A DNA stretch of 64,000 nucleotides from contig NZ_CP011533.1 in the NCBI RefSeq assembly GCF_001704275.1, positions 8,680,001 to 8,744,000 on the forward strand, given 5' to 3'. The position numbers were made by a program, and so were the translations under genes. Under the pieces are notes generated by a model, which saw nothing but the letters and a program-made list of their open reading frames with translations, had not been told where the DNA came from and did not search any database. Below are positions 7,906 to 17,820 of this stretch, one piece after another. Each line of letters starts with the position of its first letter. The first letter of the stretch is position 1. This DNA comes from Streptomyces noursei ATCC 11455. Lineage in GTDB: Bacteria; Actinomycetota; Actinomycetes; Streptomycetales; Streptomycetaceae.

Positions 7906-8559
7906 TCAGCAGCAGACCGGACCCACCGGCGGCCCTCTGCGGAGGACGGCGTATCGCAGCGGCCACGCGTGCAGCCGCCGAACGGGACCGTATGCGGCCC
8001 CGGGACGTGCCGGGGAGGCCGGGCCGGCGTAGGCGAATGACCGCCGGGCACGCCGCAGCGGCGCGAAGACGGCGGCGGCCAGCGACCGGCCCAGGCGGAA
8101 CGCCGCCGCCTCACCGCGCCACAGCCACAACCCGCAGATCAGCGCGGCCAGGCCGTGCGCGAGCCCCATGCCGAGGGACCAGGAGTGTCCGGTGGCCGCC
8201 ATGCCCACAGAGCCGGCCATCCCACCCATGTCGGTCATCCCGCCCATGCCGCCCATGCCGTCGTGTGCGGCCATCGGTGCGGACACTGCGGATGCCGTCA
8301 GCGACTGCGACTGAGTCAGGCTGAACACCGTGTGCAACGCGGCCTGGGCGACCACGGTGGAACCGGTGACGACGAGCGCGCCGCGCTCCCGCCCGGTCAG
8401 CCACCACGCGCCCACCGTGGTCGCGGCGAACGCGTACGCCACCCCCCACATGGGCACCGTCTGGCCGGACATCAACGCGTGCCCCAGAACCGACGCCACC
8501 ACACACACCACCGCGAAAACCGCGGCACGTGCGAGGCGGAAACCAGGCCCAGGGGTCAC
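7906..8559 (-). CDS. Met/His-rich four-TM membrane protein, paralogue 1
   Basis: A 217-aa membrane protein of a family with four members in this window (others at 20251, 22847, 24462). Shared landmarks are RAAVFAVVCV at the start of TM1, a GH pair at its end, GRERGA after TM2, LH in TM3, a Met/Gly/His-rich external loop (MAAHDGMGGMGGMTDMGG), a last hydrophobic block LAALICGLWLWRGEAA, and a C-terminal RRGPP, here ending in Cys-Cys. GTG at 8559 is chosen because all four paralogues then begin exactly ten residues before RAA(V/I)F. Met-rich loops of this kind bind Cu(I) in known copper proteins, but I know no characterised function for this family. A copper role is inferred from neighbours. Confidence 0.75.
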   Translation of the reverse strand: MTPGPGFRLARAAVFAVVCVVASVLGHALMSGQTVPMWGVAYAFAATTVGAWWLTGRERGALVVTGSTVVAQAALHTVFSLTQSQSLTASAVSAPMAAHDGMGGMGGMTDMGGMAGSVGMAATGHSWSLGMGLAHGLAALICGLWLWRGEAAAFRLGRSLAAAVFAPLRRARRSFAYAGPASPARPGAAYGPVRRLHAWPLRYAVLRRGPPVGPVCC

Positions 8560-9076
8560 GGCCGCCAGGGTAGTACCAGCCGCCCCACACAAAGGGGACC
8601 TAGGCCGCATACTTGCTTATTTTTTTACATATTCGGGCAAGTGCACGACGTTGGATTCTTGATGTCACGTCAGGTCTGTCGCCGCACGCGGTCAACGTCA
8701 CGACGCCCGTCGGCGTGACCTCGGATGCGGGCGCCCAAGATTGGCAGCGTGGGTGCATGCATCGCGATGGCCTGACGCTTCGTCGCCGTCACAACACTCG
8801 TGCGGTCATCGCCGCGCGGAGACCGCCCGGAACTCACCGCCCCCGTCGCGCTCTCGCTGCCGAGCCGACATGGGCCCCGCCCCCTCACAGCGCCGAATCC
8901 CGCCGCAGCACCGGCCCGCAGCGCTGCGGCCTGCGCCGTTCGGAGCCGGGCGGCCGCCCCAGGCGTGATTTCGGCGCACCCGGCCGTGTTGATCCTCGGG
9001 GCCGTGAGGCGGGCGGCGAGGATCGCGCGCAGCCATGTGACGGACAGCGACGGCGGAAGACACAGTGGGGACGGCT
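8560..9076. other. Gene-free intergenic region with AT-rich promoter-like patch
   Basis: About 515 bp between two divergent genes. A strikingly AT-rich patch at 8609-8635 (acttgcttatttttttacat) stands out in this GC-rich sequence, in the right place for the promoter of the minus-strand paralogue. The rest (8700-9060) has open frames of poor composition and shows no convincing gene. Confidence 0.5.
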
Positions 9077-10360
9077 ATGAGGCATGAGCGGACCGGTGAC
9101 GAGCGCGGCCTGACGCGGGACGACGGGCGTCGAGGATTCCTCAAGTACGCGGCAGGGATCGCGGGGGCGGCAGCGGCCACCGGAGGTCTGGGCAGTGAGT
9201 CAGCAGCCGTCCCGGTGAGCCGGGCCGCGGGGAGCCCACCCCCGGGCCGATCGGAGGACGGCCGGCAGCTGCCGCCGAAAGAGGTACCGTTCCACGGGCT
9301 CCATCAGGCCGGCATCGTGACACCGCAGCAGCTGTTCGCCGGATTCGCGGCCTTCGACGTCCTGGTTGACGACCGCGCGGGCCTGACAAGGCTGTTGCAA
9401 AAGCTCACCGAGCGTTCCCGGGTGCTGGCGCACGGGGTCAAGCCACTCGACGAGAGAGTGGCCACCGAGCCGCCCACACCAGACTCGCTGACCGTCACAC
9501 TCGGCGTCGGGGCGTCGCTCTTCGACAACCGGTTCGGACTGGCCGGACACAAGCCGCGGCATCTGACGCGTATGCCGTCCTTCCCCCACGACCGACTGGA
9601 CCCGGCGCGTTGCCACGGCGACCTGTCACTGCAGATCTGCGCGGAGCATCCGGATGCGGTGGTGCATGTGCTGCGCGACGTGAGCCGGCAAACCCAGGGG
9701 ATGATGCGGCCGCGCTGGCGGATGGACGCGTTCCTCAATCCGTCGCGACCCACAGGGGCCCGACGCAACTTCCTCGGCTTCAAGGACGGCATCGTCAATC
9801 CCGACACCGACTCGAAGGCAGAGATGGATCAGCTGATCTGGGTGACGTCGCGTAGCCATGAGCCGGAATGGGCCGAGGGCGGCAGCTACCAGGTGCTGCG
9901 GCTGATCCGGTTCCACGTCGAGTCCTGGGACAACGTATCGGTGGGTCGGCAGGAGAAGGTCTTCGGGCGGCACAAGGCAAGTGGTGCGCCCCTGGGCGGC
10001 AAGCGGGAGAACGACGCACCGGACTACCGCGACGACCCCGACGGCCGGACGATCCCCCTCGACTCGCACATCCGGCTCGCCAACCCGCGCACCCCTCGGA
10101 CCGACAAGTCCCGCTTTCTGCGCCGGAGTTACAACTACAACCTGGGGTTCGACCGGCACGGCCAGTCGAACCTGGGACTGGTCTTCTGCGGCTATCAGCA
10201 GGACGTGGAGCGGCAGTTCGCCACCGTGCAGCGGCGGCTGGAGCACGAACCGCTGACCCAGTTCGTCACTCCGCGAGGCGGCGGCTACTTCTTCGCTCTG
10301 CCCGGCGTACGCGACAAGGACGACTGGTTCGGATCCCGGCTGCTGCAGAGCACCCGCTAG
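9077..10360 (+). CDS. efeB: Tat-exported DyP-type heme peroxidase / deferrochelatase
   Basis: A 427-aa dye-decolourising peroxidase of the EfeB type. A twin-arginine signal (RRGFLKYAAGIAGAAAA, residues 19-35) sends the folded hemoprotein across the membrane. The peroxidase signature GFKDGIVNP, containing the catalytic GxxDG aspartate, is near residue 235; the heme-pocket histidine region is RFHVESWD near 280. EfeB-type enzymes use peroxide and can release iron from heme or oxidise phenols. GGGGACGG immediately upstream supports the ATG at 9077 over the GTG 12 bases earlier. No efeU or efeO is present, so this is not a complete EfeUOB system. It lies next to a metal-complex importer, and an oxidative role in metallophore handling is possible. 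Confidence 0.85.
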   Translation: MRHERTGDERGLTRDDGRRGFLKYAAGIAGAAAATGGLGSESAAVPVSRAAGSPPPGRSEDGRQLPPKEVPFHGLHQAGIVTPQQLFAGFAAFDVLVDDRAGLTRLLQKLTERSRVLAHGVKPLDERVATEPPTPDSLTVTLGVGASLFDNRFGLAGHKPRHLTRMPSFPHDRLDPARCHGDLSLQICAEHPDAVVHVLRDVSRQTQGMMRPRWRMDAFLNPSRPTGARRNFLGFKDGIVNPDTDSKAEMDQLIWVTSRSHEPEWAEGGSYQVLRLIRFHVESWDNVSVGRQEKVFGRHKASGAPLGGKRENDAPDYRDDPDGRTIPLDSHIRLANPRTPRTDKSRFLRRSYNYNLGFDRHGQSNLGLVFCGYQQDVERQFATVQRRLEHEPLTQFVTPRGGGYFFALPGVRDKDDWFGSRLLQSTR

Positions 10361-10424
10361 ACGTATTGATCACGAGCTTTGTTAACAGTTCGCTCGGCTT
10401 GGTCAATCCACACAGGACGCGGTC

Positions 10425-10800
10425 TTAGCTGCTGCGGGTGTGGGCATCCCAGCGCAGGCGGGCCAGGACGATGGTGTAGAGCGAGGAGTTGGCCTGCCGG
10501 TCGCCGCCGCGGTCGAGCCGGCGGCGTTGGGTCTTGCCGGATGATGCCTCCACCGGGCTGGCGCCGCAGAGTGCAGCGAAGGATGTCTCGCTGCCCATCC
10601 GGTCCGGGTTGTCGCCTGCTGCTATCAGCAGTGCGGCGGCGGTGTCCGGGCCGACGCCGTAGCGGTCCAGAAGCTTCGGTGCGCGGGCAGCGACGGCGGT
10701 GGTGATGCGGGTGGTGAGGTCGGTGATCTCCTCGGTGAGGTGCTGGATCCGCATGGCCAACAGACGGAGTGCGTGTGGCGGGCCGCTGGTGCCGGGGCGA
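10425..10800 (-). pseudogene. IS110-family transposase C-terminal fragment
   Basis: The minus strand encodes MRIQHLTEEITDLTTRI, then LLDRYGVGPDTAAALLIAAG, CGASPVEASSGKTQRRRLDR and ANSSLYTIVLARLRWD, the helix-hairpin-helix Transposase_20 domain of IS110/IS116/IS902 elements. The N-terminal RuvC-like DEDD domain is missing and the frame stops early (HTRSS), so it is a truncated remnant. It sits directly upstream of the binding-protein gene at 10927, so that gene's promoter lies in or beyond former IS DNA. The left boundary near 10800 is approximate. Confidence 0.7.
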
Positions 10801-10926
10801 TGCCCTCCGCGGGCTTCCTGAGCCGGTTCGGCCGACTGGGCGGGAACTCGACGGGTGGTTGCTCCGACTACTGGAGCGGGTGGCCGAGTGTTCGCCCGCG
10901 TACCGAGTGGATCTTGGAGGCTTTCG

Positions 10927-12006
10927 ATGCGTTCTCGCGTGTGGGGCGGTACGGCGGCCGTGGTACTCGGCGGCCTGCTGGCCGCGGGCTGCGGCGGCGG
11001 GGGGAAGGGCGCGGCGGACCAGAGCACCGGGAAGGCCGGGAAGGCCGCCTCCGGTGACTACCCGGTGTCCGTCACCGACTGTATGGGTGCCAGGACCACC
11101 TTCTCCGAGGCTCCGAAGAAGATCGTCACCAGCAACGCTTCCAGCCTGGAGCTGCTGCTCCGGCTCGGTGCCGGGGACAAGGTGATCGGCACCGGCTTCC
11201 CGCCTGGCAAGGGCACACTGCCCGGTGCGCTGGACGCGCAGGCGCAGAAGGTCAATGTGCTCGGCCGGAGCGTGATCCCGAAGGAGAAGCTCCTCGGTTC
11301 CGGTGCCGACCTGTACATCGACACGTTCGCGGCCATGGGGGGCATGGGCGGGGGCGGGATGGGCGATGTGCCGACCGAGGAGGAGTTCAAGGCGGCCGGG
11401 ATCAAGCACATCTACCTGAAGTCCACCGCGTGCGCGGCGCGGAGCAAGAGCCCGGTGACGGACCTGTCGGCGGTCGAGGCCGACATCACCTCGCTCGGCG
11501 CGGTCACCGGTACGAGTGCCAAGGCGAAGGAACTCGTCGCCGGGATGAAGGAGAAGGTGGACGCGGTCCGGAAGGCGGTCGGTGGCGTGGCGGAGAGCAA
11601 GCGGCCGACGTACTTCTTCTTCGACTACGAGGCCGGCACCAAGCAGCCCACCGTCATCTGCAACCGCCAGCTCGCCAACGCGGTGATCACCCTGGCCGGG
11701 GCCCGCAACGTCTTCGCCGACTGCGACGGTGACCGCAAGCAGGTCGGCTGGGAGGACGTGATCGCCAAGAACCCGGACTGGATCCAGCTCGGGGTACGTA
11801 ACCGGGGCAGCGAAGCGGCGAACAAGAAGGCGTTCGACGAGGCGCAGAAGTGGCTGGAGACCAATCCGGCCACCGAGGGCCTGAAGGCGGTCAAGGAAGG
11901 CCACTTCCTGCGCATCGGTTCCGAGCAGACCACCATCGCCGGTGTCGAGAACGCCGAGACGGTGGAGCAGATCGCCAAGGCCCTCTACCCGGGCAAGGTC
12001 GGCTAG
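10927..12006 (+). CDS. FecB/BtuF-type substrate-binding lipoprotein
   Basis: A 359-aa lipoprotein with the lipobox LAAGC at about residue 22, followed by a class III periplasmic-binding fold (ABC transporters of metal chelates, heme and cobalamin). Family-like segments are EAPKKIVTSNASSLELLLRLG, GSGADLYIDTFA and the closing EGHFLRIGSEQTTIAGVEN. A Met/Gly insertion (MGGMGGGGMGD, near 145) sits where the ligand cleft is expected and is unusual; it resembles soft-metal motifs. GGAGG lies 7 bases before the ATG. It heads a three-gene importer operon with the permease 2 bases downstream. The ligand is unknown; the adjacent isonitrile synthase makes an isonitrile-metal complex a good candidate. Confidence 0.85.
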   Translation: MRSRVWGGTAAVVLGGLLAAGCGGGGKGAADQSTGKAGKAASGDYPVSVTDCMGARTTFSEAPKKIVTSNASSLELLLRLGAGDKVIGTGFPPGKGTLPGALDAQAQKVNVLGRSVIPKEKLLGSGADLYIDTFAAMGGMGGGGMGDVPTEEEFKAAGIKHIYLKSTACAARSKSPVTDLSAVEADITSLGAVTGTSAKAKELVAGMKEKVDAVRKAVGGVAESKRPTYFFFDYEAGTKQPTVICNRQLANAVITLAGARNVFADCDGDRKQVGWEDVIAKNPDWIQLGVRNRGSEAANKKAFDEAQKWLETNPATEGLKAVKEGHFLRIGSEQTTIAGVENAETVEQIAKALYPGKVG

Positions 12007-12008
12007 CC

Positions 12009-13132
12009 GTGTTCTCTACGCTGTCCGCGTCCCGCCGCAAGGCCACGGACGCGAGCCGGGACGACGTCAACCCGGACGACGCCAGCCCGGACGACGCGAG
12101 CCGGGGCGCGCGCAGTCTGCCCGCCGGTCCGCTCGCGTTGGTCCTTGGCGTGGCACTCCTCGTCGCACTGACGGCCGCGGTGGCCTGGGGGTCGACGTCC
12201 ATCCCGCTCGGCGAGGTGTGGAGCGTGGTGGGGCGGCGACTGTCGGGTGAAGCCCCGCGGCCGGGCACGGACGACCTGATCGTGTGGCAACTGCGTGTCC
12301 CGCGCGCCTTGCTGGCCGCGCTCGTGGGTGCCGGGCTCGGCGTCGTCGGTACGGCGGTGCAGGCGCTGGTGCGCAACCCGCTGGCCGACCCGTACATGCT
12401 GGGCATCTGCAACGGGGCGTCGCTCGGGGCGGTCGCCGCCATCGTCCTCGGGCTCGGCGCGGGCGGGGCGCTGGGCCTGGGACTGTCCGGCGCGGCCTTC
12501 GCCGGCGCCCTGGCCACCTTCGGCCTGGTGTGGGCCATCGCCCGGCGGGGCGGGGGGTTCGCGCCGCTGCGGCTGGTGCTGGCCGGGGTGGCGATCGGCC
12601 AGTTCCTGTCCGGCTTCACCAGTTATCTGGTGTTGCAGGCCGGGGACGAGCAGCAGACGCGCAGCGTGCTGTTCTGGCTCATGGGCAGCCTGAGCGGCGC
12701 GAGTTGGCCGGTGCTGGCCGTGCCCGCGGTCGTGGTTCCGGCCGCCCTGCTGTGGCTTCAGGCGCGCGCCCGGGGGCTGAACGCCCTGCTGATGGGCGAC
12801 GAGACGGCGGCCGGGCTCGGCATCCACGTCACCCGGCTGCGCCGGGAGCTGTTCGCGGTGACCAGTGTGGTGACCGGCGTCCTGGTGGCGGTGTCCGGTG
12901 CGATCGCCTTCGTCGGTCTGATGGTGCCGCATGCCTGCCGCCTGGTGGTCGGCGGCGACCACCGCCGCCTGCTGCCGCTCTCGGCGCTGTTCGGGGCGCT
13001 GCTCCTGGTGGTGGTCGACATCGTCTGCCGTACGGCGATGGACGCCCAGGAGCTGCCGGTCGGCGTGGTCACCTCACTCATCGGAGCTCCGGCCCTGCTG
13101 TATCTGCTGGACCGGCGTCTGTGGAGCGGTAG

Positions 13133-13136
<4 letters not shown>
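12009..13136 (+). CDS. FecCD-type ABC transporter permease
   Basis: A 375-aa polytopic membrane protein of the FecCD/BtuC family, the permease of type II importers. Hallmarks are LRVPRALLAALVGAGLGVVG, then NPLADPYMLGICNGASLG near 130, and the cytoplasmic coupling segment GLGIHVTRLRRELFAVTS. Near the end is GLMVPHACRLVVGGDHR, contacting the ATPase. GTG at 12009, 2 bases after the preceding stop, is used. A 35-residue hydrophilic leader with a repeated Asp-Asp-Ala-Ser unit (PDDASPDDAS) precedes the first span and is longer than usual; a start near 12120 is possible. It functions with the flanking binding protein and ATPase. Confidence 0.85.
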
Positions 13137-13948
<812 letters not shown>

Positions 13949-14019
13949 ACGCGAGCGGGCAGGGTGGCGACCTCCACCCTGCCCGGCCAGCGGTTTCGGT
14001 TCAGGCGGCGACCCGGTCT

Positions 14020-14238
14020 TCAGGCGGCGACCGGGTCGGTGACGCCGTAACCGGCCTCGACGATGGCCGCACGCAGCCGCTCGTCATCAAGATCGGTGCT
14101 GCCGTACACCGTGACGGCGTTCGCGGCGAGGTCCACCGCGACCTCGCTCACGCCCGGCACCTCGGAGACCTCTTCCCTGATGCTTGCCGCGCAGTGCTCA
14201 CAGCTCATGCCGGTGACGTTGAACTGCCTCTGGGTCAT
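14020..14238 (-). CDS. CopZ-like heavy-metal-associated domain protein
   Basis: A 72-aa single HMA domain with the Cu(I)-binding motif GMSCEHCAASI (residues 10-20) and the beta-alpha-beta-beta-alpha-beta pattern ending VEAGYGV. Such proteins carry Cu(I) in the cytosol to P-type ATPases or copper sensors. CAGGAG lies 6 bases before the ATG. No CopA ATPase or CsoR lies nearby, which is unusual. It converges on the importer operon and diverges from the MFS gene, tying this locus to copper. A short tandem duplication (caggcggcgacc, near 14002-14035) flanks its stop. The 300 bp to its right contain no gene. Confidence 0.9.
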   Translation of the reverse strand: MTQRQFNVTGMSCEHCAASIREEVSEVPGVSEVAVDLAANAVTVYGSTDLDDERLRAAIVEAGYGVTDPVAA

Positions 14239-14535
14239 GGGAGAACTCCTGGGTGTCGTGTGGGGCTTCCGGTTGCGTACGGACCCGCGAGTCGCGGGTG
14301 GTGAGGGCGACGCCCTCACCTCAGGAGTCGGCTGGGTGGAGCATTGAGTTCCGCGGTTCAACGGGGGGAGCGCGGCCGTTCCGCTCGCCGGCCCCGACTC
14401 CGTTACCGGAACCCGACCCGCCGTGCTGGTCAGCACGGAAAACCAGCCCGCCGGTCATTTTCTTGAGCGGAGCCGGGAACTCACCCCATATCCCCAGCGA
14501 CTCCTCAGTCGGGGCCGCTGTCCGGCAGCCCACTC

Positions 14536-15966
14536 GTGACGATGAGGGGCGGAAGGGTGACCCACCACGGTCCCGGTTCGGAACAGTCCGGTGACATACC
14601 CGTCGGCGAGGACCGCTGGGCGCTGGTCGCCGTGGCGGGTGTGCTGGCGTTCGTGGCGATGCTCGACATGAACATCGTCAACGTGGCCCTGGCGGACATC
14701 GCCGACGGCCTGCACGTGTCCACCGCGACCGCCCAGTGGGCCGCGCTGGGCTATCAACTTCCCGTTGTCGCCCTGCTGTTGCCGGTCGGCCGGTGGCTCG
14801 ACGGTGTGGGGCTGCGCTCCGCCGTACTGACCGCGACCTGCGGCTTCGGCCTGTGCAGCGCCCTGGCCGCCGCCGCTCCCTGGGCGGCCTGGCTGATCGC
14901 CGCCCGGCTGATGCAAGGCGTATGCGGGGCGGTGCTGTTCGTGCTGATGCCCGTCCTCGCGATCCACTCCGTACGGCCGGAGCGGCGTGGACGGGCGATG
15001 AGCGTGCCCGCAACCCTGGGCCCGCTGGGCGCGGTGACCGGACCGGCCGTGGGCGGGCTGCTGTTGGACCACTTGGGCTGGCATGCGGTCTTCCTCGTCA
15101 AGATCCCCTTCTGTGTGCTCGCCCTGGTCGTGGCCTGGAGGGTCATGCCGCGGGACGACGGGTTGCGCCGGCCCGATCGGCGGTCGGTGGTGGACGCCCT
15201 GCTGGCGGCCTCGGGCGTGGCGGTCCTGCTGCTGACGTTGACGCTGGCATCGGGCCGCCCGTCGTGGCTGGTGCTTGCGCTCGCGGCGGTTCCGACGCTG
15301 TGGTGGTGGCTGCGCGGTCCGGGCGGCCGGCCGGTGGTCGGTGTACTGCGGGCCACGGGGTTGTTCCGGGCCCACGGCGCGGTGCTGTCCCTCGCGGCCG
15401 GATTCGCCGCCATGCACTACGTGGTCGCCCTGCATTTGCAACGCGACAACGGTGTCAGCGCCACCACGACCGGGCTGACCGTCCTCGCCTTCCCGCTCGG
15501 CATGGGCCTGGCCGGCCAGATCGGCGGACGCCTCGCTGACCGGTACGGCCCCCGGCCGGTCGCGGCCACCGGTGCCGCCGTCACCGCCTCCGGCCTGCTC
15601 CTGCTGCTCCAGCTGGGCGACGGCTGGTCACCGCCGGACGTGGCCTGGCGGCTGGCGCTGGCGGGCGTCGGCATGGGCCTGAACGGCGGCCCCACCCAGG
15701 CCCTGGTCATGGGCACCGCCCCGCCGGGCCGGACCGCGACCGTCGGGTCCACGATGCAGCTCGCCCGCAATCTCGGCTTCACCCTCGGCCCCGCCCTGGC
15801 CACCGCCGTCTGGGGGCTGACCGGACCCGACGAGGGCGTACGGGCCGGACTGGCGCTGGCCGCTACCGCCGCCTGTCTCGCCGTACTCCTGCTCGCCCCG
15901 CCCGGCAGAAAGCCCGCCCCCGCACCCGAGAAGACGACCGACGCGGCGCCCGCCGCCCACCACTGA
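14536..15966 (+). CDS. MFS efflux transporter
   Basis: A 476-aa major facilitator transporter. The first span holds MLDMNIVNVALADIADGL, typical of drug:H+ antiporters, and LPVGRWLDGVGLRSAVL gives the loop 2-3 motif A. Two sets of hydrophobic segments are separated by PRDDGLRRPDRRSVVD, and LADRYGPRP repeats motif A in the second half. It would export a small molecule. The stop is 16 bases before the asparagine synthase gene and it faces the same way as the P450 and isonitrile synthase, so it is the likely exporter of the product. The GTG start is uncertain; starts at 14542 or 14557 are possible. Confidence 0.8.
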   Translation: MTMRGGRVTHHGPGSEQSGDIPVGEDRWALVAVAGVLAFVAMLDMNIVNVALADIADGLHVSTATAQWAALGYQLPVVALLLPVGRWLDGVGLRSAVLTATCGFGLCSALAAAAPWAAWLIAARLMQGVCGAVLFVLMPVLAIHSVRPERRGRAMSVPATLGPLGAVTGPAVGGLLLDHLGWHAVFLVKIPFCVLALVVAWRVMPRDDGLRRPDRRSVVDALLAASGVAVLLLTLTLASGRPSWLVLALAAVPTLWWWLRGPGGRPVVGVLRATGLFRAHGAVLSLAAGFAAMHYVVALHLQRDNGVSATTTGLTVLAFPLGMGLAGQIGGRLADRYGPRPVAATGAAVTASGLLLLLQLGDGWSPPDVAWRLALAGVGMGLNGGPTQALVMGTAPPGRTATVGSTMQLARNLGFTLGPALATAVWGLTGPDEGVRAGLALAATAACLAVLLLAPPGRKPAPAPEKTTDAAPAAHH

Positions 15967-15982
15967 CCCAGGAGTCATCCAT

Positions 15983-17809
15983 ATGTGCGGAATCACCGGC
16001 TGGGCGTCCTTCCACGGCGACGCCCGCACCCGGGTCCAGGCCATCGAGGCCATGACCGCCACCCTCACCGCGCGCGGTCCGGACGCGGGCGGTGTCTGGC
16101 TCGGCGAGCGCGCCGCGATCGGCCATCGCCGCCTGGCCGTCATCGACCTGGCCGGCGGCGTGCAGCCGATGACCGACCGGCCCGACCGGCCGACCGTCGT
16201 CCTCAGCTACAGCGGCGAGGTGTACAACCATCACGAGCTGCGGGCCGAACTCCGCGGCCGGGGACACCACTTCCGCACCCGCAGCGACACCGAGGTGGTC
16301 CTACGCGCGTACGCCGAGTGGGGCGAGGACCTCGCCGAGCACCTGGAAGGCATGTTCGCCTTCGCCGTGTGGGACGAGCGTGCGCAGCGACTGCTGCTGG
16401 TACGCGACCGCCTCGGCGTCAAACCGCTGTTCTGGGCCGTCGTCGACGGCGGCCTGGCCTTCGCCTCCGAGCCCAAGTCCCTGTTCGCCCACCCGGAGAT
16501 CCGGCCCCGGGTGGACGCCGACGGGCTGCGGGAGGCGTACAGCCTGCTCTTCAACACCGGACCGACCGTGTGGTCGGGCGTACGGGAGGTCGAACCGGGC
16601 GGCCTGCTCGTCCTGGACCGGGACGGCATCCGCGAACGCCGCTACTGGCAGCTGGAGGCCGGAGTCCACGACGACGACCGGGACACGGCGATCGAGCGGA
16701 TCCGTGCGCTGGTCGGCAGGGCCGCCAGCAGCCAGCTGGAGGCCGACGTCCCGCTGTGCAGCCTGCTGTCCGGCGGCATCGACTCCACCGTCCTGACCGC
16801 ACTGCTCGCCGACGAACTCCGGCTGCGCGAAGGCCCGGACGCCCGCATCCGCTCCTACGCCGTCGACTACAGCGACCAGGCCGAGCAGTTCACCGGCGAC
16901 GTGCTGCGCACCGGCCACGACACCCCGTACGCCACCGAGGCCGGTGCCTTCATCGGCACCGACCACAGCACGGTCGTCCTCGACCCGCACGCCCTGCTCG
17001 ACCCCGAGCACCGCAAGGCGGTCGTCGTGGCGCGGGACTCGCCGATCGGCGTCGGCGACATGGACACCTCGCTGTACCTGCTGTTCGGCGAGATCCGCAG
17101 GCACTCCACCGTGGCCCTGTCCGGTGAGGCGGCGGACGAGGTCTTCGGCGGCTACCCCTGGTTCCACAATCCGAAGGCGCTGGCCGCGGACACCTTCCCG
17201 TGGCTGCTCGTCAACGGTGACGACGCCGCGATGCCGCTCAACCCGGAGCTCGACCTGCGCATCGGGGAGTTCCGCCAGGACACGTACCGCAGCGCGCTGG
17301 CCGCCGTACCGCATCCGGACGGCGAAACCCTCGTCGAGCACCGGCAGCGCGAGATGCAGCATCTGTCCCTGACCCGCTGGCTGCGCCAACTCCTGCACCG
17401 CAAGGACCGGTTGAGCATGGCCCAGGGCCTGGAGGTCCGCGTCCCCTACTGCGACCACCGCCTCGTCGAGTACGCCTTCGCCACGCCCTGGGCGCACAAG
17501 AGCTTCGACGGACGGGAGAAGAGCCTGCTGCGCGCCGCCGGCGCCCAACTCGCGCCCGACTCCGTGCTGCACCGGCCCAAGAACCACTACCCGGCCACCC
17601 ACCACCCCGACTACAACCGCGGCCTGCAGGAGCTGGCGCGCGACGCCCTGGCCACCGACCAGGTCCGCGCACTGGCCGACGAGGCCCGCCTCAAGCCCGC
17701 TCTCGACACCCCGCCCGACCTGCTGGTGTGGGGCCACCGCCTCCGCCTCGAACGGGTCGTGGACCTGGCCCTGTGGCTGGACCACTACCGGCCCGAACTC
17801 GCCCTCTGA
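15983..17809 (+). CDS. asnB: Asparagine synthase (glutamine-hydrolysing) homologue
   Basis: A 608-aa, two-domain enzyme. Cys2 of the glutaminase domain is present (MCGITGW), followed by the class II amidotransferase core (RGPDAGGVWLGERAAIGHRR). The synthetase domain has the pyrophosphate loop SGGIDST near residue 262 and conserved VALSGEAADEVFGGY and LEVRVPYCDHRLVEYAF. The length matches AsnB. It would transfer ammonia from glutamine to an ATP-activated carboxylate. It lies 16 bases after the exporter and 11 before the P450, so it probably belongs to the biosynthetic operon, where AsnB-like enzymes amidate precursors; a housekeeping role is less likely here. AGGAG precedes the ATG. Confidence 0.9.
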   Translation: MCGITGWASFHGDARTRVQAIEAMTATLTARGPDAGGVWLGERAAIGHRRLAVIDLAGGVQPMTDRPDRPTVVLSYSGEVYNHHELRAELRGRGHHFRTRSDTEVVLRAYAEWGEDLAEHLEGMFAFAVWDERAQRLLLVRDRLGVKPLFWAVVDGGLAFASEPKSLFAHPEIRPRVDADGLREAYSLLFNTGPTVWSGVREVEPGGLLVLDRDGIRERRYWQLEAGVHDDDRDTAIERIRALVGRAASSQLEADVPLCSLLSGGIDSTVLTALLADELRLREGPDARIRSYAVDYSDQAEQFTGDVLRTGHDTPYATEAGAFIGTDHSTVVLDPHALLDPEHRKAVVVARDSPIGVGDMDTSLYLLFGEIRRHSTVALSGEAADEVFGGYPWFHNPKALAADTFPWLLVNGDDAAMPLNPELDLRIGEFRQDTYRSALAAVPHPDGETLVEHRQREMQHLSLTRWLRQLLHRKDRLSMAQGLEVRVPYCDHRLVEYAFATPWAHKSFDGREKSLLRAAGAQLAPDSVLHRPKNHYPATHHPDYNRGLQELARDALATDQVRALADEARLKPALDTPPDLLVWGHRLRLERVVDLALWLDHYRPELAL

Positions 17810-17820
17810 GGAGCCTTCGC

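Noticed and set aside
8613..9080. Plus-strand 155-aa frame before the peroxidase gene
   Set aside because: Composition is Arg/Pro-rich, there is no start signal, and the region has promoter-like features instead.
10800..10926. Cobalamin or other riboswitch before the importer operon
   Set aside because: No conserved riboswitch core or convincing multi-stem fold was recognised, and part of the region is IS-derived.
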